Origin: Turicimonas muris
GTDB lineage: Bacteria > Pseudomonadota > Gammaproteobacteria > Burkholderiales > Burkholderiaceae_F
Direction of reading: 5' to 3'
DNA length: 64,000 nucleotides
NCBI RefSeq assembly: GCF_002221595.1
Contig: NZ_NHMP01000001.1
Span: forward strand, 496,001 to 560,000
Made by a program: the position numbers and the translations under genes. Under the pieces are notes generated by a model. That model saw only the letters and a list, made by a program, of their open reading frames with translations. It did not search any database and was not told the DNA's origin. Shown here piece by piece: positions 1 to 8,628 of this stretch (the stretch's first letter is position 1; every line of letters starts with the position of its first letter).

Positions 1-164
1 TTGGTACTTTCATCAAAAAAAGGCCAATCTCCAATTTCTCTCGAAGGAGGGTAAGGCATAGAAGTCGTTCCTAACTCAGCTTCTTCACTTCTCAAGCAAT
101 TGATTAAAAGGGCCCCGTCGCTTTTTCTGTAATGATGTTGATTAAGAGTAAGAGGTTGGGTCAT
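1..164 (-). CDS. 5' end of an unknown gene, last visible member of the RloAB-protease operon (partial)
   Basis: An open frame starts at the ATG at 164-162 and runs off the left edge without a stop. It reads MTQPLTLNQHHYRKSDG, later PYPPSREIGDWPFF. A GGAAAG-type ribosome site lies about 9 nt upstream, and only 14 nt separate it from the stop of the preceding protease gene, so it is very probably co-transcribed with the four genes upstream. About 54 residues are visible and I do not recognise a family. The aromatic, charged composition looks soluble. Context suggests a fifth component of a putative defence operon. That is inference. Confidence 0.6.
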   Translation of the reverse strand, partial: MTQPLTLNQHHYRKSDGALLINCLRSEEAELGTTSMPYPPSREIGDWPFFDEST

Positions 165-178
165 TTTCTGTTTCTTTC

Positions 179-1204
179 CTATGGTTTGACGGAATAATCA
201 AATGGCATGGAGAGCTGAATGGAAATTGCTGGAAGTGAAACTTTTTCCCGGTCTCCGCAGTAGGTGGATATGACATCACGTCTAATGGATTTGAGCCCTC
301 CATCTGCAGAAAAAGTAAGAAGAGGGAGAAGACTAAAATTTAAGAAGCAAGAATTGCCTTTTTTATAGAAATCCAGAAGCTGTTGGCCCCGAACAGGAAG
401 AGAGTAGTCGGCTAGGAGGTCAATAATTCTCTTTAGCTTGTTAGAGTCTATTTCGGAGAGCTCTGTAACTTTCATCCCGCTTTCTTTGATATCGCTTATT
501 GTCAATAAACTGTTATGGGGTAAGTCATTTTCTAAGAAGAGAGTGAGAAGATTTTCTATCGTCTTTTCAGACAACTTTTTTTTCTTAAGTCTTTCTAAGA
601 GTGCACTTTTTATTTGATTTCTTGCTCTTAGAGCTTGGGCCATGACTATAGGGTCAGTGTTTTTATAGAGGGAGAGTAGAGAAGCGGCCTTCTCCTCATA
701 CGAACAATTTTGAGAAAGAATAGCAATAATGTCCGAAACAGACACTGTTGGTGTTTTTGGGTTTGTAAAGTTATTAACTCTGGGATCAAATGGGCTAAAG
801 ACAGAATCCTTAGAGCCAATTAACTCGTCACCCATTAAAGCCAACAAGGATGCAGCACTGAGAGCTTTGCCGGGAACAATAATAGAAAAGCGCTCACAGT
901 TTTCTTTAATCAACTTGACAATATTCAAAACTGTTGGAAAGTTTCCTCCCTTGCTAGAAAGAAGGATGCCTAATTGGGAAATCTTTTCTTCATTAGAAAG
1001 ACCTTTTCCTTCTTTGATTTTTTTGAGTTGTTCCGCAATAAAATATTCCGCTGGATAGCTTATTTCTCCGGACAGTTCATCAGAAGAAGGGGAGAAAAGG
1101 GCGATGATCGGCATTCCGAGGCTTTCTTCCGTTTCTTCAATTTCCTTTCTCACTTCTATGAGAAGAGGATCGATGATGTTCTGAGGATTTTTTTCTTCCT
1201 TCAT
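179..1204 (-). CDS. ClpP/SppA-fold serine protease (SDH_sah/S49-like), second of a pair
   Basis: 341 aa with no signal peptide, so probably cytoplasmic. Residues about 75-150 carry the crotonase/ClpP-fold protease layout: ILLSSKGGNFPTVLNIVKL (the GG oxyanion-type strand), then PGKALSAASLLALMGDEL, where ALSAAS sits at the AxSAGT nucleophile-elbow position of SppA/SDH-type proteases with Ser as candidate nucleophile, then SVFSPFDPRV matching the conserved SxxGPIDPQ strand. The C-terminal half is helical and unfamiliar. It overlaps the upstream protease gene by 4 nt (ATGA-type), indicating translational coupling. Known: this family includes membrane-associated and cytosolic proteases. Inference: with a RloA/RloB pair upstream it may be an effector or processing enzyme of a defence system. 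The active site looks intact, but the substrate is unknown. Confidence 0.75.
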   Translation of the reverse strand: MKEEKNPQNIIDPLLIEVRKEIEETEESLGMPIIALFSPSSDELSGEISYPAEYFIAEQLKKIKEGKGLSNEEKISQLGILLSSKGGNFPTVLNIVKLIKENCERFSIIVPGKALSAASLLALMGDELIGSKDSVFSPFDPRVNNFTNPKTPTVSVSDIIAILSQNCSYEEKAASLLSLYKNTDPIVMAQALRARNQIKSALLERLKKKKLSEKTIENLLTLFLENDLPHNSLLTISDIKESGMKVTELSEIDSNKLKRIIDLLADYSLPVRGQQLLDFYKKGNSCFLNFSLLPLLTFSADGGLKSIRRDVISTYCGDREKVSLPAISIQLSMPFDYSVKP

Positions 1205-1986
1205 AATTGATTGCTCTTTTTCTCTAATTTTCTAAGCTCGCTGCTTTGTTCCTTAGTGATGAGATTTATCGAAAGTCCGACTTTTTTGAGATCTGTGAAA
1301 TAAGCGCAAGAATCAAAACTTCCTAATTCTTTTAAAAAGTAGTCAGGCAACTGCTCACAAGCCTTGTATGTGGGGTTTGTAATTAAAAGCAATTCTTGTC
1401 TTAAGAAAGCAAGGTGTTTCTTCGCCTTTTCCCTTGATTCCAAAGAAAATGCTTGAATTTGCAAATGTTCAATAAACTCTTTTACTGCTTGGGAACTATT
1501 TTCGAAAATCTTGTTGACGAATTTCACCCAAGGCTGAAACTCATAGGGGTTCAAGTGCCACGGTTGTCCGTTGTGGACCACTAAAGGAAATCCATGCATA
1601 TAAAAAGTAGGATCGATAGCAGCTAAAGACCCGTAGGGTGAGATGTAGACTTGTTCGGCGCCAAGGGCTAACACGGTTGCTAGACTTCCTGCTTTAGAAC
1701 GAATCCATAAGTTATAACTAATGTGAAGCGATTTCAAATATTTAATGGTTTGGATAGCGCTCGCAATATCGAAAGAAAAGCTATCGATAACGAGCTCTAT
1801 TCTTCGAATATCCGTTCTTTTGGTTGTCTTTTTAACTTCTGTTAAAAGTCCCGATTTTCTTTGGCTAAAAAAGGTCATCTCTTCTTTAAGAAAAAGATAA
1901 CTCAAGAGACCATTTCCATCATTTGCGGGGGTTGAGAATTCGTTCAAGCAGGGCATAACAGTTGGTACCTTTCTCGGGAAGCTCAT
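1201..1986 (-). CDS. ClpP/SppA-fold serine protease-like protein, first of a pair
   Basis: The frame opens at 1986, inside the RloB-like gene (68-nt overlap). In-frame starts nearer the RloB stop exist (TTG around 1902, ATG at 1878), so the true N-terminus is uncertain; 1878 would give about 225 aa. The core resembles its downstream partner: IELVIDSFSFDIASAIQTI replaces the GG-containing strand, RSKAGSLATVLALGAEQVY has AGSLAT at the AxSAGT elbow (Ser kept), and PYGSLAAIDP matches the SxxGPIDP strand. The GG oxyanion motif is lost, so this copy may be a weakened or structural subunit paired with the more canonical copy, as in hetero-oligomeric ClpP/SppA systems. That is inference. It belongs to the same minus-strand operon as RloA-like, RloB-like and the second protease. 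Confidence 0.7.
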   Translation of the reverse strand: MSFPRKVPTVMPCLNEFSTPANDGNGLLSYLFLKEEMTFFSQRKSGLLTEVKKTTKRTDIRRIELVIDSFSFDIASAIQTIKYLKSLHISYNLWIRSKAGSLATVLALGAEQVYISPYGSLAAIDPTFYMHGFPLVVHNGQPWHLNPYEFQPWVKFVNKIFENSSQAVKEFIEHLQIQAFSLESREKAKKHLAFLRQELLLITNPTYKACEQLPDYFLKELGSFDSCAYFTDLKKVGLSINLITKEQSSELRKLEKKSNQL

Positions 1987-2500
1987 TTAAGAATTCTGGG
2001 ACATTATCTTTTTTAGCTTCCGAGATAGCGTGGTGTATAGAGTCAATATTTAAGATTTCCTTCGGGATGATTGGTTTTTTATAGTTAGGAAAAAGTTTAT
2101 TCATTTTATCCATGCATTCCGTTGAAGTTTGAATCCTTGCTCCGACTCCTTTATGCAGTACGAGCCAATATTCAAACTGAGGAGCACTGAATATCAGAAG
2201 GCACCTGTCCTTTTCCTGAAATTCAAGTAAAGGTTTCAGTTGTTTCTCATTCCAGTTATCTTTATCGCAGACAATTGCTACAAGACTGCCGTGAGGAAAC
2301 TTCTTAAGCCGATCTGTAGCTTTTCCGAGCAGTGAAATCGGATCACTTTTGTTGTTGCTGCATTCAACTTCGATATGCCAATTTGAACATAACCCTTTAA
2401 TAGCGCAGAAGTAAGCCCGCTCTGTCTTTCCCTCACATACGATCGAGATGATAGGCTTTAAGGTTCTCCCGGGTCGCTTTCTTCTTCTTTGGCTTAGCAT
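1919..2500 (-). CDS. RloB-like Toprim-fold protein
   Basis: 193 aa. The N-terminus is basic (SQRRRKRPGRTLKP), followed by IISIVCEGKTERAYF, the EGxTE start of a Toprim-like fold. VAIVCDKDNW gives the DxD-type acidic pair at about residues 80-85, and FSAPQFEYWLVLH is the FE-WLLLH signature typical of RloB proteins (PF13707). It sits 2 nt after the RloA-like ATPase stop, so the two are a translationally linked pair. Known: RloA/RloB-type ATPase-Toprim pairs are widespread in restriction loci, and AbiL (AbiLi/AbiLii) is a phage-resistance pair of this type. Inference: defence effector nuclease controlled by the ATPase. Length fits the family. Confidence 0.85.
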   Translation of the reverse strand: MLSQRRRKRPGRTLKPIISIVCEGKTERAYFCAIKGLCSNWHIEVECSNNKSDPISLLGKATDRLKKFPHGSLVAIVCDKDNWNEKQLKPLLEFQEKDRCLLIFSAPQFEYWLVLHKGVGARIQTSTECMDKMNKLFPNYKKPIIPKEILNIDSIHHAISEAKKDNVPEFLNELPEKGTNCYALLERILNPRK

Positions 2501-2502
2501 CG

Positions 2503-3912
2503 TTATAACTCAGAGAGAAAAAATTTAATCGGAGTCTGACAAGGAGTTTGCTCTACTTCTCTGAGATTTGTGAAGGAAATCAAAGAGCAAGAAATGGTCT
2601 TCGGAAACACAGGCTCTAAAAAATTTTCATTATGCTCAGCACGTGAGGCCAAGAGTCTAGGCAGTCCTCCCATTATCCCTTGCAGGTAACTTTTTTGAAT
2701 ATCTTTGTCTACTCGCAAGTCTTTAAAGTCTGTAATAGCATAGAGTTCCGATGACCCGTCCTCAGCTCTTTCGCAAATCCATAGTTCGTCTCTTCTAAAG
2801 AGTCCTTGATCGATTAATTGGACATCGTGGGTGGTAAAAATTAGTTGCTTCCGAGAGTCTTCATTGCATTCCTCCGTGTATCTAGCAATAAGATGACTCG
2901 TGAGCTTAGTATGTAAACTTCTGTCAAGTTCGTCTATGACATACGTTAAGGTCTCATTAGCAGAATTCAATTTATCAAATGCTGGTTTTAGATCAAAGAG
3001 CCTCAAAGAACCATCGGATTCATCCGTAAAAGAGAAAAGCTCCTCGTCTCCTTGAGTATTCTTGTGGACAGCCATGAGCTTCTCAACTTTTATCCCTCTG
3101 TTTTCATCCTCGCGACTAATTCTTAAGGCGCCCAACCTAGGATCTCTGACATTTAAAACAGAACCGGAAGGTAAGTCCGAACTGAGACGTCTAATGTCTT
3201 CCGGAAGTTCTTCAGAGAAAGGAGTGGCTTTTATCGAACAAATTCCTGTTCCAAGGTCTGAAAGATCATCCTCTGCATTCTTTTCAAATTTTGTTATGGA
3301 GATGGAGTCGGGGGTAATTATTCGTAGTGAGTCCCTAAACCAGTTATAAACAGGAAGAATTTTTTTTATCTTTGCCTCTCCTAGAAGACTTAAGGCAGTA
3401 TAGTTTTTCTGCAAAAAAGGAGTTATGAATTTGATAGAGTCGGTAGAAACCTCTTTTTTTAAGAGTTTGCCGGGGGTTAATTCTGCACCTTCTCTTTGAA
3501 ACAAAATCTTCTCAGAGCTTGTGTTTTTGAACGAAAGCCTCTCGTTTAATATCTTTTGCTTATTTAGCACTAAAGAATAACTGTAAACACTATCATTAAG
3601 CCATAAATCAACACCTAATTCAGTAGGTTGATTTTTGGTTTCAGGGTCAAGGCGGAATCCAAATGGTTCAGTCGACAAGAAGACTCTGTTTGGGTCGACA
3701 ATGAGATTCTGAAGAAAAGAGAAGGCTTTGACGAAGTTCGATTTACCCGAAGCATTTGGTCCGAAGATGGCAGCGATGGGTAAAAGGTTTAATCTAAATT
3801 TTTTTAATTTAACAACTGTTTCAGAGTGATTCTTCTCTCTGCCAGCTTCCATTGTGAAAGAGACTTGGTTTTTGAAAGATTTCCAATTTTTAATAGAAAT
3901 GGCAATTAACAT
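2503..3912 (-). CDS. RloA-like AAA15/ABC-type ATPase (AbiLi-like)
   Basis: 469 aa. The start MLIAISIKNWKSFKNQ is the standard opening of AAA15/AAA_21 SMC-like ATPases. Walker A is FGPNASGKSNFVKAFSFL (about residues 50-67). The C-terminal half has DESDGSLRLFDL (signature-like), YVIDELDRSLHTKL (Walker B with catalytic Asp-Glu) and FTTHDVQLID (switch His). A degenerate paralogue lies at 49196-50507. It opens the operon RloA-RloB-protease-protease-unknown, transcribed away from an HNH nuclease gene. Known: such ATPases sense an unknown trigger and license a Toprim nuclease partner. Defence function here is inferred. Every catalytic motif looks intact. Confidence 0.85.
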   Translation of the reverse strand: MLIAISIKNWKSFKNQVSFTMEAGREKNHSETVVKLKKFRLNLLPIAAIFGPNASGKSNFVKAFSFLQNLIVDPNRVFLSTEPFGFRLDPETKNQPTELGVDLWLNDSVYSYSLVLNKQKILNERLSFKNTSSEKILFQREGAELTPGKLLKKEVSTDSIKFITPFLQKNYTALSLLGEAKIKKILPVYNWFRDSLRIITPDSISITKFEKNAEDDLSDLGTGICSIKATPFSEELPEDIRRLSSDLPSGSVLNVRDPRLGALRISREDENRGIKVEKLMAVHKNTQGDEELFSFTDESDGSLRLFDLKPAFDKLNSANETLTYVIDELDRSLHTKLTSHLIARYTEECNEDSRKQLIFTTHDVQLIDQGLFRRDELWICERAEDGSSELYAITDFKDLRVDKDIQKSYLQGIMGGLPRLLASRAEHNENFLEPVFPKTISCSLISFTNLREVEQTPCQTPIKFFLSEL

Positions 3913-4449
3913 CTTATGGCCTCATTGTCTTTTGAAATTATTATACCAGTTAAGAGAAAAAATCACTCGATACGTATAAAAATTATTATATTTAACTATT
4001 TTTTTATCTTAAGGGGAGAACTTTTAGTGTTAATATCCTTTGCGTCCAGGCTGTTAGAATTGTTGTATTCAAGATTTGTTCGATGCTTCACCAAATCTCA
4101 TTCGTAGGGATTGTCCTTGTCAGAAGGGGAGGGTGCTATTGGCCGTGGTAGGCGAATCTTCTCTTACTTTGTTAATTCGCTTTCTTCCTGGAGTGCTCAT
4201 CCAAACTTAATGCTTACTATGATTTTCGCGAGGAACAAGTTTTTTTCGACTTCTCAAAAACGGAAATGGGGGAGGGTAAGAAAAAAAAGACAATTTACCC
4301 GCCAAAACGTTTTGAAGTACTTCAGTATCTCCAAGATATTTTATCCATGTTTCTTTCCTATAATTTCTCTCGGGAAAGTATTATGACAACCTATGCCTCT
4401 CCCTCTGAATTATCTTCTATCCTTATATACCTTACTTAAGGAAATGAAT
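3913..4449. other. Divergent intergenic region between RloA-like and HNH genes
   Basis: About 540 bases, AT-rich, presumably holding the divergent promoters. Two open frames here (3916-4107, 4111-4386) lack family features or convincing ribosome sites, and I do not call them genes. No repeat or hairpin stands out. Confidence 0.4.
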
Positions 4450-5328
4450 ATGGATATCATCAGATTAAATTGGAAAGAGGAAGAATATCCGAAAGAATTA
4501 TTAGAGCGATTTCAAAAAGAGAAGCATGGGTACTGGAAAATAAATTGTAATCAAATCAAAAGGGGTCAGAATTTTCTTTTGTACAGCACCCAAAAAAACT
4601 ATATTCAAGGAATTATTGGCTTTGGAAAGTTTGCACGCGACAAAATTCATATTCCTGATAAAGAAGAAATAAAAAAATATCGACTGGATTTAGTAACGGA
4701 AGATCTCAAAACGAAATTCGCGGAACTCAATTTAATTTACTTGAACCTTAATTCTCCGCTTGTAAGCGTGGAAGAAATTATCCAACGGTTTGAAAAATTA
4801 AATAATTTTGCACAACAAGGCTCTAAGGCAATCAATAAAAAGTACCAAGTTGAAGCCTGTCGACTTTATCAAGAGCTTGACGCTAGATACAATACTGAAG
4901 ATATTACAAAAAAAATTTCTGAACTTGAAAAAAAACTTGAACTACTCCACTTAGATACAGAGACAATCCGAAAAACAACTCAAAGAATTGGTCAGAAGTG
5001 GTTAAGAGAAAAATTAATCTCTCTTCATAACGGTAAATGCCAAATAAGCGGTGAAAGCAACAGCGAACTTCTTGTTTGTTCTCACATTGTACCGTGGAGA
5101 CTTGGCCCCGAGAATCGGCTAAATCTAAATAATGTGCTTTTACTTGCTTTTAATTATGACTTTCTTTTTGATAAGGGGTATATATCTTTTAATGATGACG
5201 GTACAATTATAACTTCCAGTAAAATAAAAGATAAGTTCGGAATACAGTCTGGACTTAAATTAAACGGACTACAAGAAGAAAGTAAAAATTTTCTCAAATA
5301 CCATAGAGAAAAGATATTCAAAAAGTAA
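4450..5328 (+). CDS. HNH endonuclease with an EVE/PUA-like N-terminal region
   Basis: I place the start at ATG 4450 because TAAGGAA lies 7 nt upstream; the frame is open back to 4393. About 292 aa. C-terminal HNH_2-type domain: NGKCQISGESNSELLVCSHIV with SHIVPW, then LNNVLLLAFNYDFLFDKGYI, the His/Asn/His-Asp pattern of HNH_2 nucleases seen in restriction proteins. The middle is a coiled coil (about residues 120-190). The N-terminus, GYWKINCNQIKRGQNFLLY followed by IQGIIGFGKF, resembles an EVE/PUA-type base-reader domain, but this match is weak. Known: EVE-HNH and SRA-HNH fusions cut modified phage DNA. Inference: a type IV-like restriction enzyme. It stands alone on the plus strand and ends just before a strong hairpin. 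Confidence 0.7.
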   Translation: MDIIRLNWKEEEYPKELLERFQKEKHGYWKINCNQIKRGQNFLLYSTQKNYIQGIIGFGKFARDKIHIPDKEEIKKYRLDLVTEDLKTKFAELNLIYLNLNSPLVSVEEIIQRFEKLNNFAQQGSKAINKKYQVEACRLYQELDARYNTEDITKKISELEKKLELLHLDTETIRKTTQRIGQKWLREKLISLHNGKCQISGESNSELLVCSHIVPWRLGPENRLNLNNVLLLAFNYDFLFDKGYISFNDDGTIITSSKIKDKFGIQSGLKLNGLQEESKNFLKYHREKIFKK

Positions 5329-5346
5329 GCTCACTATCTAACGCGT

Positions 5347-5372
5347 CTTATCAGCCCATAGAGGCTGATAAG
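5347..5372 (+). terminator. Hairpin, copy 1 of a dispersed family with CRYAGA loop
   Basis: Perfect 10-bp stem CTTATCAGCC/GGCTGATAAG with loop CATAGA, starting 19 nt after the HNH stop codon. There is no strong T-run, so it may be a rho-assisted stop, an mRNA 3'-end stabiliser or a REP-like element. Closely related hairpins lie at 9567-9600 and 35201-35234. Confidence 0.6.
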
Positions 5373-5768
5373 TGTACAAGAACAACTTAGTTTGTAACTA
5401 ATAAACTACCCACTAACTTAAATTGTTCTTGGAGGCTCTCGCATTTTGATAATCTGTTTCATGAAATCGGTTCCATCTATGGCACATAAACTTATGCTGA
5501 TGTAACGGATTAATTCTTTAAAACAGTTTCTTGATTTTCCATTGGTCCACACCCACTTTCCCCAGACGATTTCCGGATATCTTTTCTCACAAAGTTCTTT
5601 TATATGGCTTTTTACGTACTACGGGAAATGGTAGCGTATTCTATAAGCCAGGCTTTAGGACACCCTAGCAGGACAATTCATGAAGAGCAAAAAATCCTCC
5701 CAGCCCACAGGATAAGACATGAGAGGATTAAGCTTTACGCTAGTTTGAAAACAAGCTTAGAAGTTGTG
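5373..5768. other. Intergenic region, no gene seen
   Basis: Between the HNH hairpin and the convergent aspA stop. A short frame at 5604-5804 has no ribosome site and overlaps the aspA 3' end, so it is not called. Nothing else recognised. Confidence 0.3.
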
Positions 5769-7196
5769 TTAAATATCTCTCTGGCTCTTGAACTTTTGTA
5801 TTAAATCATGCAGCAAATTGACGTCAGTAAGAAGAAGAGGATCAAATAATTTTTCGGCTTCTTCTTCCGTGAGTCTCCCGCTTTTAATAGCTGTTTCTTT
5901 TACCGTTTGATTTTTCTCAATTGACTCCAACGCAAGCTTCAAGGCCTGTTTGTAGCCATGAAGCATGCTGTATGACGTAACCAGAGCTGTAGACCTTTCC
6001 GCGTCATGTTTCGTTTTTTCTTCATTAACCTTAAGCCCGTTAATGCAATGGTGAATGAGGATGGGAATGCCTCGGCGCAAAAGATTAATGGAATCAAGAA
6101 GCGTCTTAAGAAGAATTTGATCAGCGATATTCAGTTCCAATTCGCCTTTTTCCACAGCCATTGTGATAGTAGTGTCGTTGCCGCAAATCTGTTGAGCAAT
6201 CTGAACCATTAACTCAGGAACTGCCGGATTAACTTTTCCCGGCATGATGGAAGATCCCGCTTGGACTGTTGGTAGGATAAGTTCACCAAAGCCGGCAAAA
6301 GGACCGGAGCCCATGAGTTTAAGGTCGTAGCAGATTTTACTGAGAACAACTGCCAGACATTTCACAATGCCCGAGAGATACAAATAGGAATCGGCATTCT
6401 GCATACCGTCAAACAGATTGGCTTCCTGGCGGATAAGCGGATTCACATCTTGTTTTAGGATCTCGTACAGTTTTTCTGTGTAGCCTGGCATTGTGCCTAC
6501 GCCTGTGCCTATGGCGGTGCCCCCAAGAGTAAGACTAAGCCAGTCTTCCAAGGCTTTTTCCAAGCGTACTCTCTGTCTTTCAATTCCTTTCTGATAACCT
6601 GAAAATTCTTGCTCAAAAGTCATAGGCAATGCGTCATTCAAGCAAGTGCGCCCGAGCTTAATCTTTCCCTTAAATTCCGCAGCCTTCTTTTCTAAAGCCT
6701 TTTCAAGTTCTTTGACGGCACTGATTAATCCCTTTGCTGCCTCATAGGATACGATCTTCATGGCGCTAGGCACGACGTCATTCGTAGATTGACACATGTT
6801 GACGTGTGTATTTGGGTGTACTTTGTCGTAGCCTTTATGACCTGTGAGAATCTCGTTAGCTCGGTTGGCAATAATTTCATTGACAACCATGTTGATGGCA
6901 ATGGCTCCGCCCCCGTTGTACATATCCACAAATATTTGGTCATTGAACTTTCCCTGTTCCATTTCTTCAGCGGCTTGAACAATGGCGGCGGCTGCTTTGG
7001 CATCTAGAGCATGGATTTGCTCGTTAGCTTTTGCACAGGCCTTCTTTATTTTGGCCATTGTTTTGATGATCTCCGGATAGTGATTTAGTTTGACGGAGCT
7101 AACATCACCTACCGGTAGGGCTCTCATCGTATGAATACCATAATAGAGATCATCTGGGATTTCCATTGAACCAATTAAGTCTGAATCTTGTCTCAT
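5769..7196 (-). CDS. aspA: Aspartate ammonia-lyase (aspartase)
   Basis: 475 aa, the usual length. Converts L-aspartate to fumarate and ammonia in the cytoplasm. Seen: N-terminal DSDLIGSMEIPDDLYYGIHT, PNTHVNMCQSTNDVVPSAMK (substrate loop), LGRTCLNDALPMTFEQEF (aspartase-type LGRTxLQDA), and the superfamily signature GSSIMPGKVNP. It follows the dcuA-type transporter gene with a 14-nt gap in the same direction, so they form an operon: imported aspartate gives fumarate for anaerobic respiration and ammonia for nitrogen supply. The divergent RpiR-family gene is the likely regulator. The plus strand inside shows only shadow frames. I am confident of the aspartase rather than fumarase C assignment because of the partner transporter and the overall sequence style. 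Confidence 0.93.
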   Translation of the reverse strand: MRQDSDLIGSMEIPDDLYYGIHTMRALPVGDVSSVKLNHYPEIIKTMAKIKKACAKANEQIHALDAKAAAAIVQAAEEMEQGKFNDQIFVDMYNGGGAIAINMVVNEIIANRANEILTGHKGYDKVHPNTHVNMCQSTNDVVPSAMKIVSYEAAKGLISAVKELEKALEKKAAEFKGKIKLGRTCLNDALPMTFEQEFSGYQKGIERQRVRLEKALEDWLSLTLGGTAIGTGVGTMPGYTEKLYEILKQDVNPLIRQEANLFDGMQNADSYLYLSGIVKCLAVVLSKICYDLKLMGSGPFAGFGELILPTVQAGSSIMPGKVNPAVPELMVQIAQQICGNDTTITMAVEKGELELNIADQILLKTLLDSINLLRRGIPILIHHCINGLKVNEEKTKHDAERSTALVTSYSMLHGYKQALKLALESIEKNQTVKETAIKSGRLTEEEAEKLFDPLLLTDVNLLHDLIQKFKSQRDI

Positions 7197-7210
7197 TTAT
7201 TTTTCTCCGA

Positions 7211-8539
7211 TTACATAACGATCTGGATCATGCCGAAGGCAATAATTAAAGAAGTCACCAATGTGATGAGGCCCGGACGCATAAAGCTGTGATTAAGGAT
7301 GTAGTTGCCGATCTTGGTAGTTCCTGTGCGGTCAAAGGCAACACAAGCAATAGTTAATCCTCCGGTTGGAATAAAGAAGTAGCCGCTGGTTGCTGTCAGC
7401 ATGGCTATAAGGTTGTTCGGAGAAATTCCAAGTGTTAAGCCAAGAGGCATAATGGCGCGAACTGTTGCACCGTGACTGAAGAAAATTGAAGAGAAGAAGA
7501 AAAGCACTGCCGCAAATAAGAAGGGGTACTGAGCAACGACTCCGGAAAGGGCATCAATAAACAACTGTCTGTTGGCAGTAAAGAATGTATCCATCATCCA
7601 GGCAATACCGAAAACTGAGACCACGCCCATCATGCCGGATTGGAATACCGAGTTCTTGATTACATTTGCCGGAGAAATTTTGCAGCATAAAACCATGATG
7701 CAGGAAGCCAAGAGCATGAGAATTTCAAGAATTTCCGGGATGCTGAGAGAGACTTTCTTGCCGTCAATCATCCAAGAAGGAGAAAGGTCTCTGAAGGAAC
7801 CGAAAAGAACAATAGCAGCGATGAAGAAACAGAAAATGATGACGGATAATTTAGCGCTCTTCGTGATTTTTCTTTCGGTGAATTTTCCGGGTTCAATTTT
7901 TTGAATTTCGCCGTTGGCAACTTTCTTCTGATATTCAGGATCGTCTAAAAGTTCTTTTCCTTTGTTGTAAACAGACAATGCTCCGATAAAGCAGCCGATG
8001 ATAGTGGCGGGTAAAGTTACGGAGAGGATAGTTCCTAACGTTATTCCGAATGGTGCCATTACAACAAGCATGGCCGCAACGGCTGCCGAAAGAGGGCTTG
8101 CGGTGATAGCTTGTTGATTGGCTACTAGAGCAATCGACATTGGTCTTTCAGGACGAATGCCTGCTTCTGTTGCAACTTCGGCGATAACAGGATACAGACA
8201 AAGACTGACATACCCGGTTCCGCAGAAGATAGTGCTGAGATAAGTAACAATAGGCGCTAGAAAGGTGATGTGTTTTGGGTGCTTTCTTAAAAGCTTCTCA
8301 GCTAAATTGACTAAAAGATCTAGTCCGCCTCCGGCTTGAAGTGTTGCGGCGGCAGTCACAACTGCGGTGATGATCAGCATGACATCAATCGGGGGCGCGG
8401 CAGGTTTCAGTCCAAACACAAAAGTTAAAACGAACAAGCCAGCGCCGCCGGCTATTCCTAATCCGGCTCCGCCAAGTTTTGCACCGATTACGATAGCAAT
8501 TGCGACTACAATAACCTGCATGAAGAACATTTCTGACAT
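7211..8539 (-). CDS. dcuA: Anaerobic C4-dicarboxylate transporter, DcuA/DcuB family
   Basis: I choose the ATG at 8539 (MSEMFFMQVIVVAIAIVIG) because AAGGAGGAG lies 4 nt upstream; the frame is open to 8587. 442 aa, about 11-12 hydrophobic segments. Family signatures seen: FCGTGYVSLCLYPVIAEVA, RPERPMSIALVANQQAITAS, and SHGATVRAIMPLGL near the C-terminus. Dcu carriers exchange aspartate or fumarate for succinate across the inner membrane under anaerobiosis. It is first gene of an operon with aspA. This supplies fumarate that the periplasmic flavin reductases of this window, or a membrane quinol:fumarate reductase elsewhere, could use. DcuA versus DcuB cannot be separated by eye; aspA linkage favours DcuA. 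Confidence 0.88.
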   Translation of the reverse strand: MSEMFFMQVIVVAIAIVIGAKLGGAGLGIAGGAGLFVLTFVFGLKPAAPPIDVMLIITAVVTAAATLQAGGGLDLLVNLAEKLLRKHPKHITFLAPIVTYLSTIFCGTGYVSLCLYPVIAEVATEAGIRPERPMSIALVANQQAITASPLSAAVAAMLVVMAPFGITLGTILSVTLPATIIGCFIGALSVYNKGKELLDDPEYQKKVANGEIQKIEPGKFTERKITKSAKLSVIIFCFFIAAIVLFGSFRDLSPSWMIDGKKVSLSIPEILEILMLLASCIMVLCCKISPANVIKNSVFQSGMMGVVSVFGIAWMMDTFFTANRQLFIDALSGVVAQYPFLFAAVLFFFSSIFFSHGATVRAIMPLGLTLGISPNNLIAMLTATSGYFFIPTGGLTIACVAFDRTGTTKIGNYILNHSFMRPGLITLVTSLIIAFGMIQIVM

Positions 8540-8559
8540 GTCTCCTCCTTGAGATAATG

Positions 8560-8598
8560 GAAAATATTTTTCATAAATAAGTAACAACGAAAATTTTC
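8560..8598. promoter_or_regulatory. Two GAAAA/TTTTC inverted repeats between dcuA and the RpiR gene
   Basis: The 89-bp divergent promoter region contains GAAAA-TAT-TTTTC at 8560-8572 and the uninterrupted palindrome GAAAATTTTC at 8589-8598. Paired A/T-rich palindromes of this kind fit an operator for the adjacent RpiR-family regulator. Function is inferred. Confidence 0.4.
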
Positions 8599-8628
8599 CT
8601 CCATTGATTTGAATTTTGCAAGTGTTTT

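Noticed and set aside
729-1210. Plus-strand frames inside the second protease gene
   Set aside because: Shadows of a well-supported minus-strand gene with matching motifs; no ribosome sites.
3916-4386. Two plus-strand frames between RloA-like and HNH genes
   Set aside because: No recognisable features, no ribosome site, composition of intergenic AT-rich sequence.
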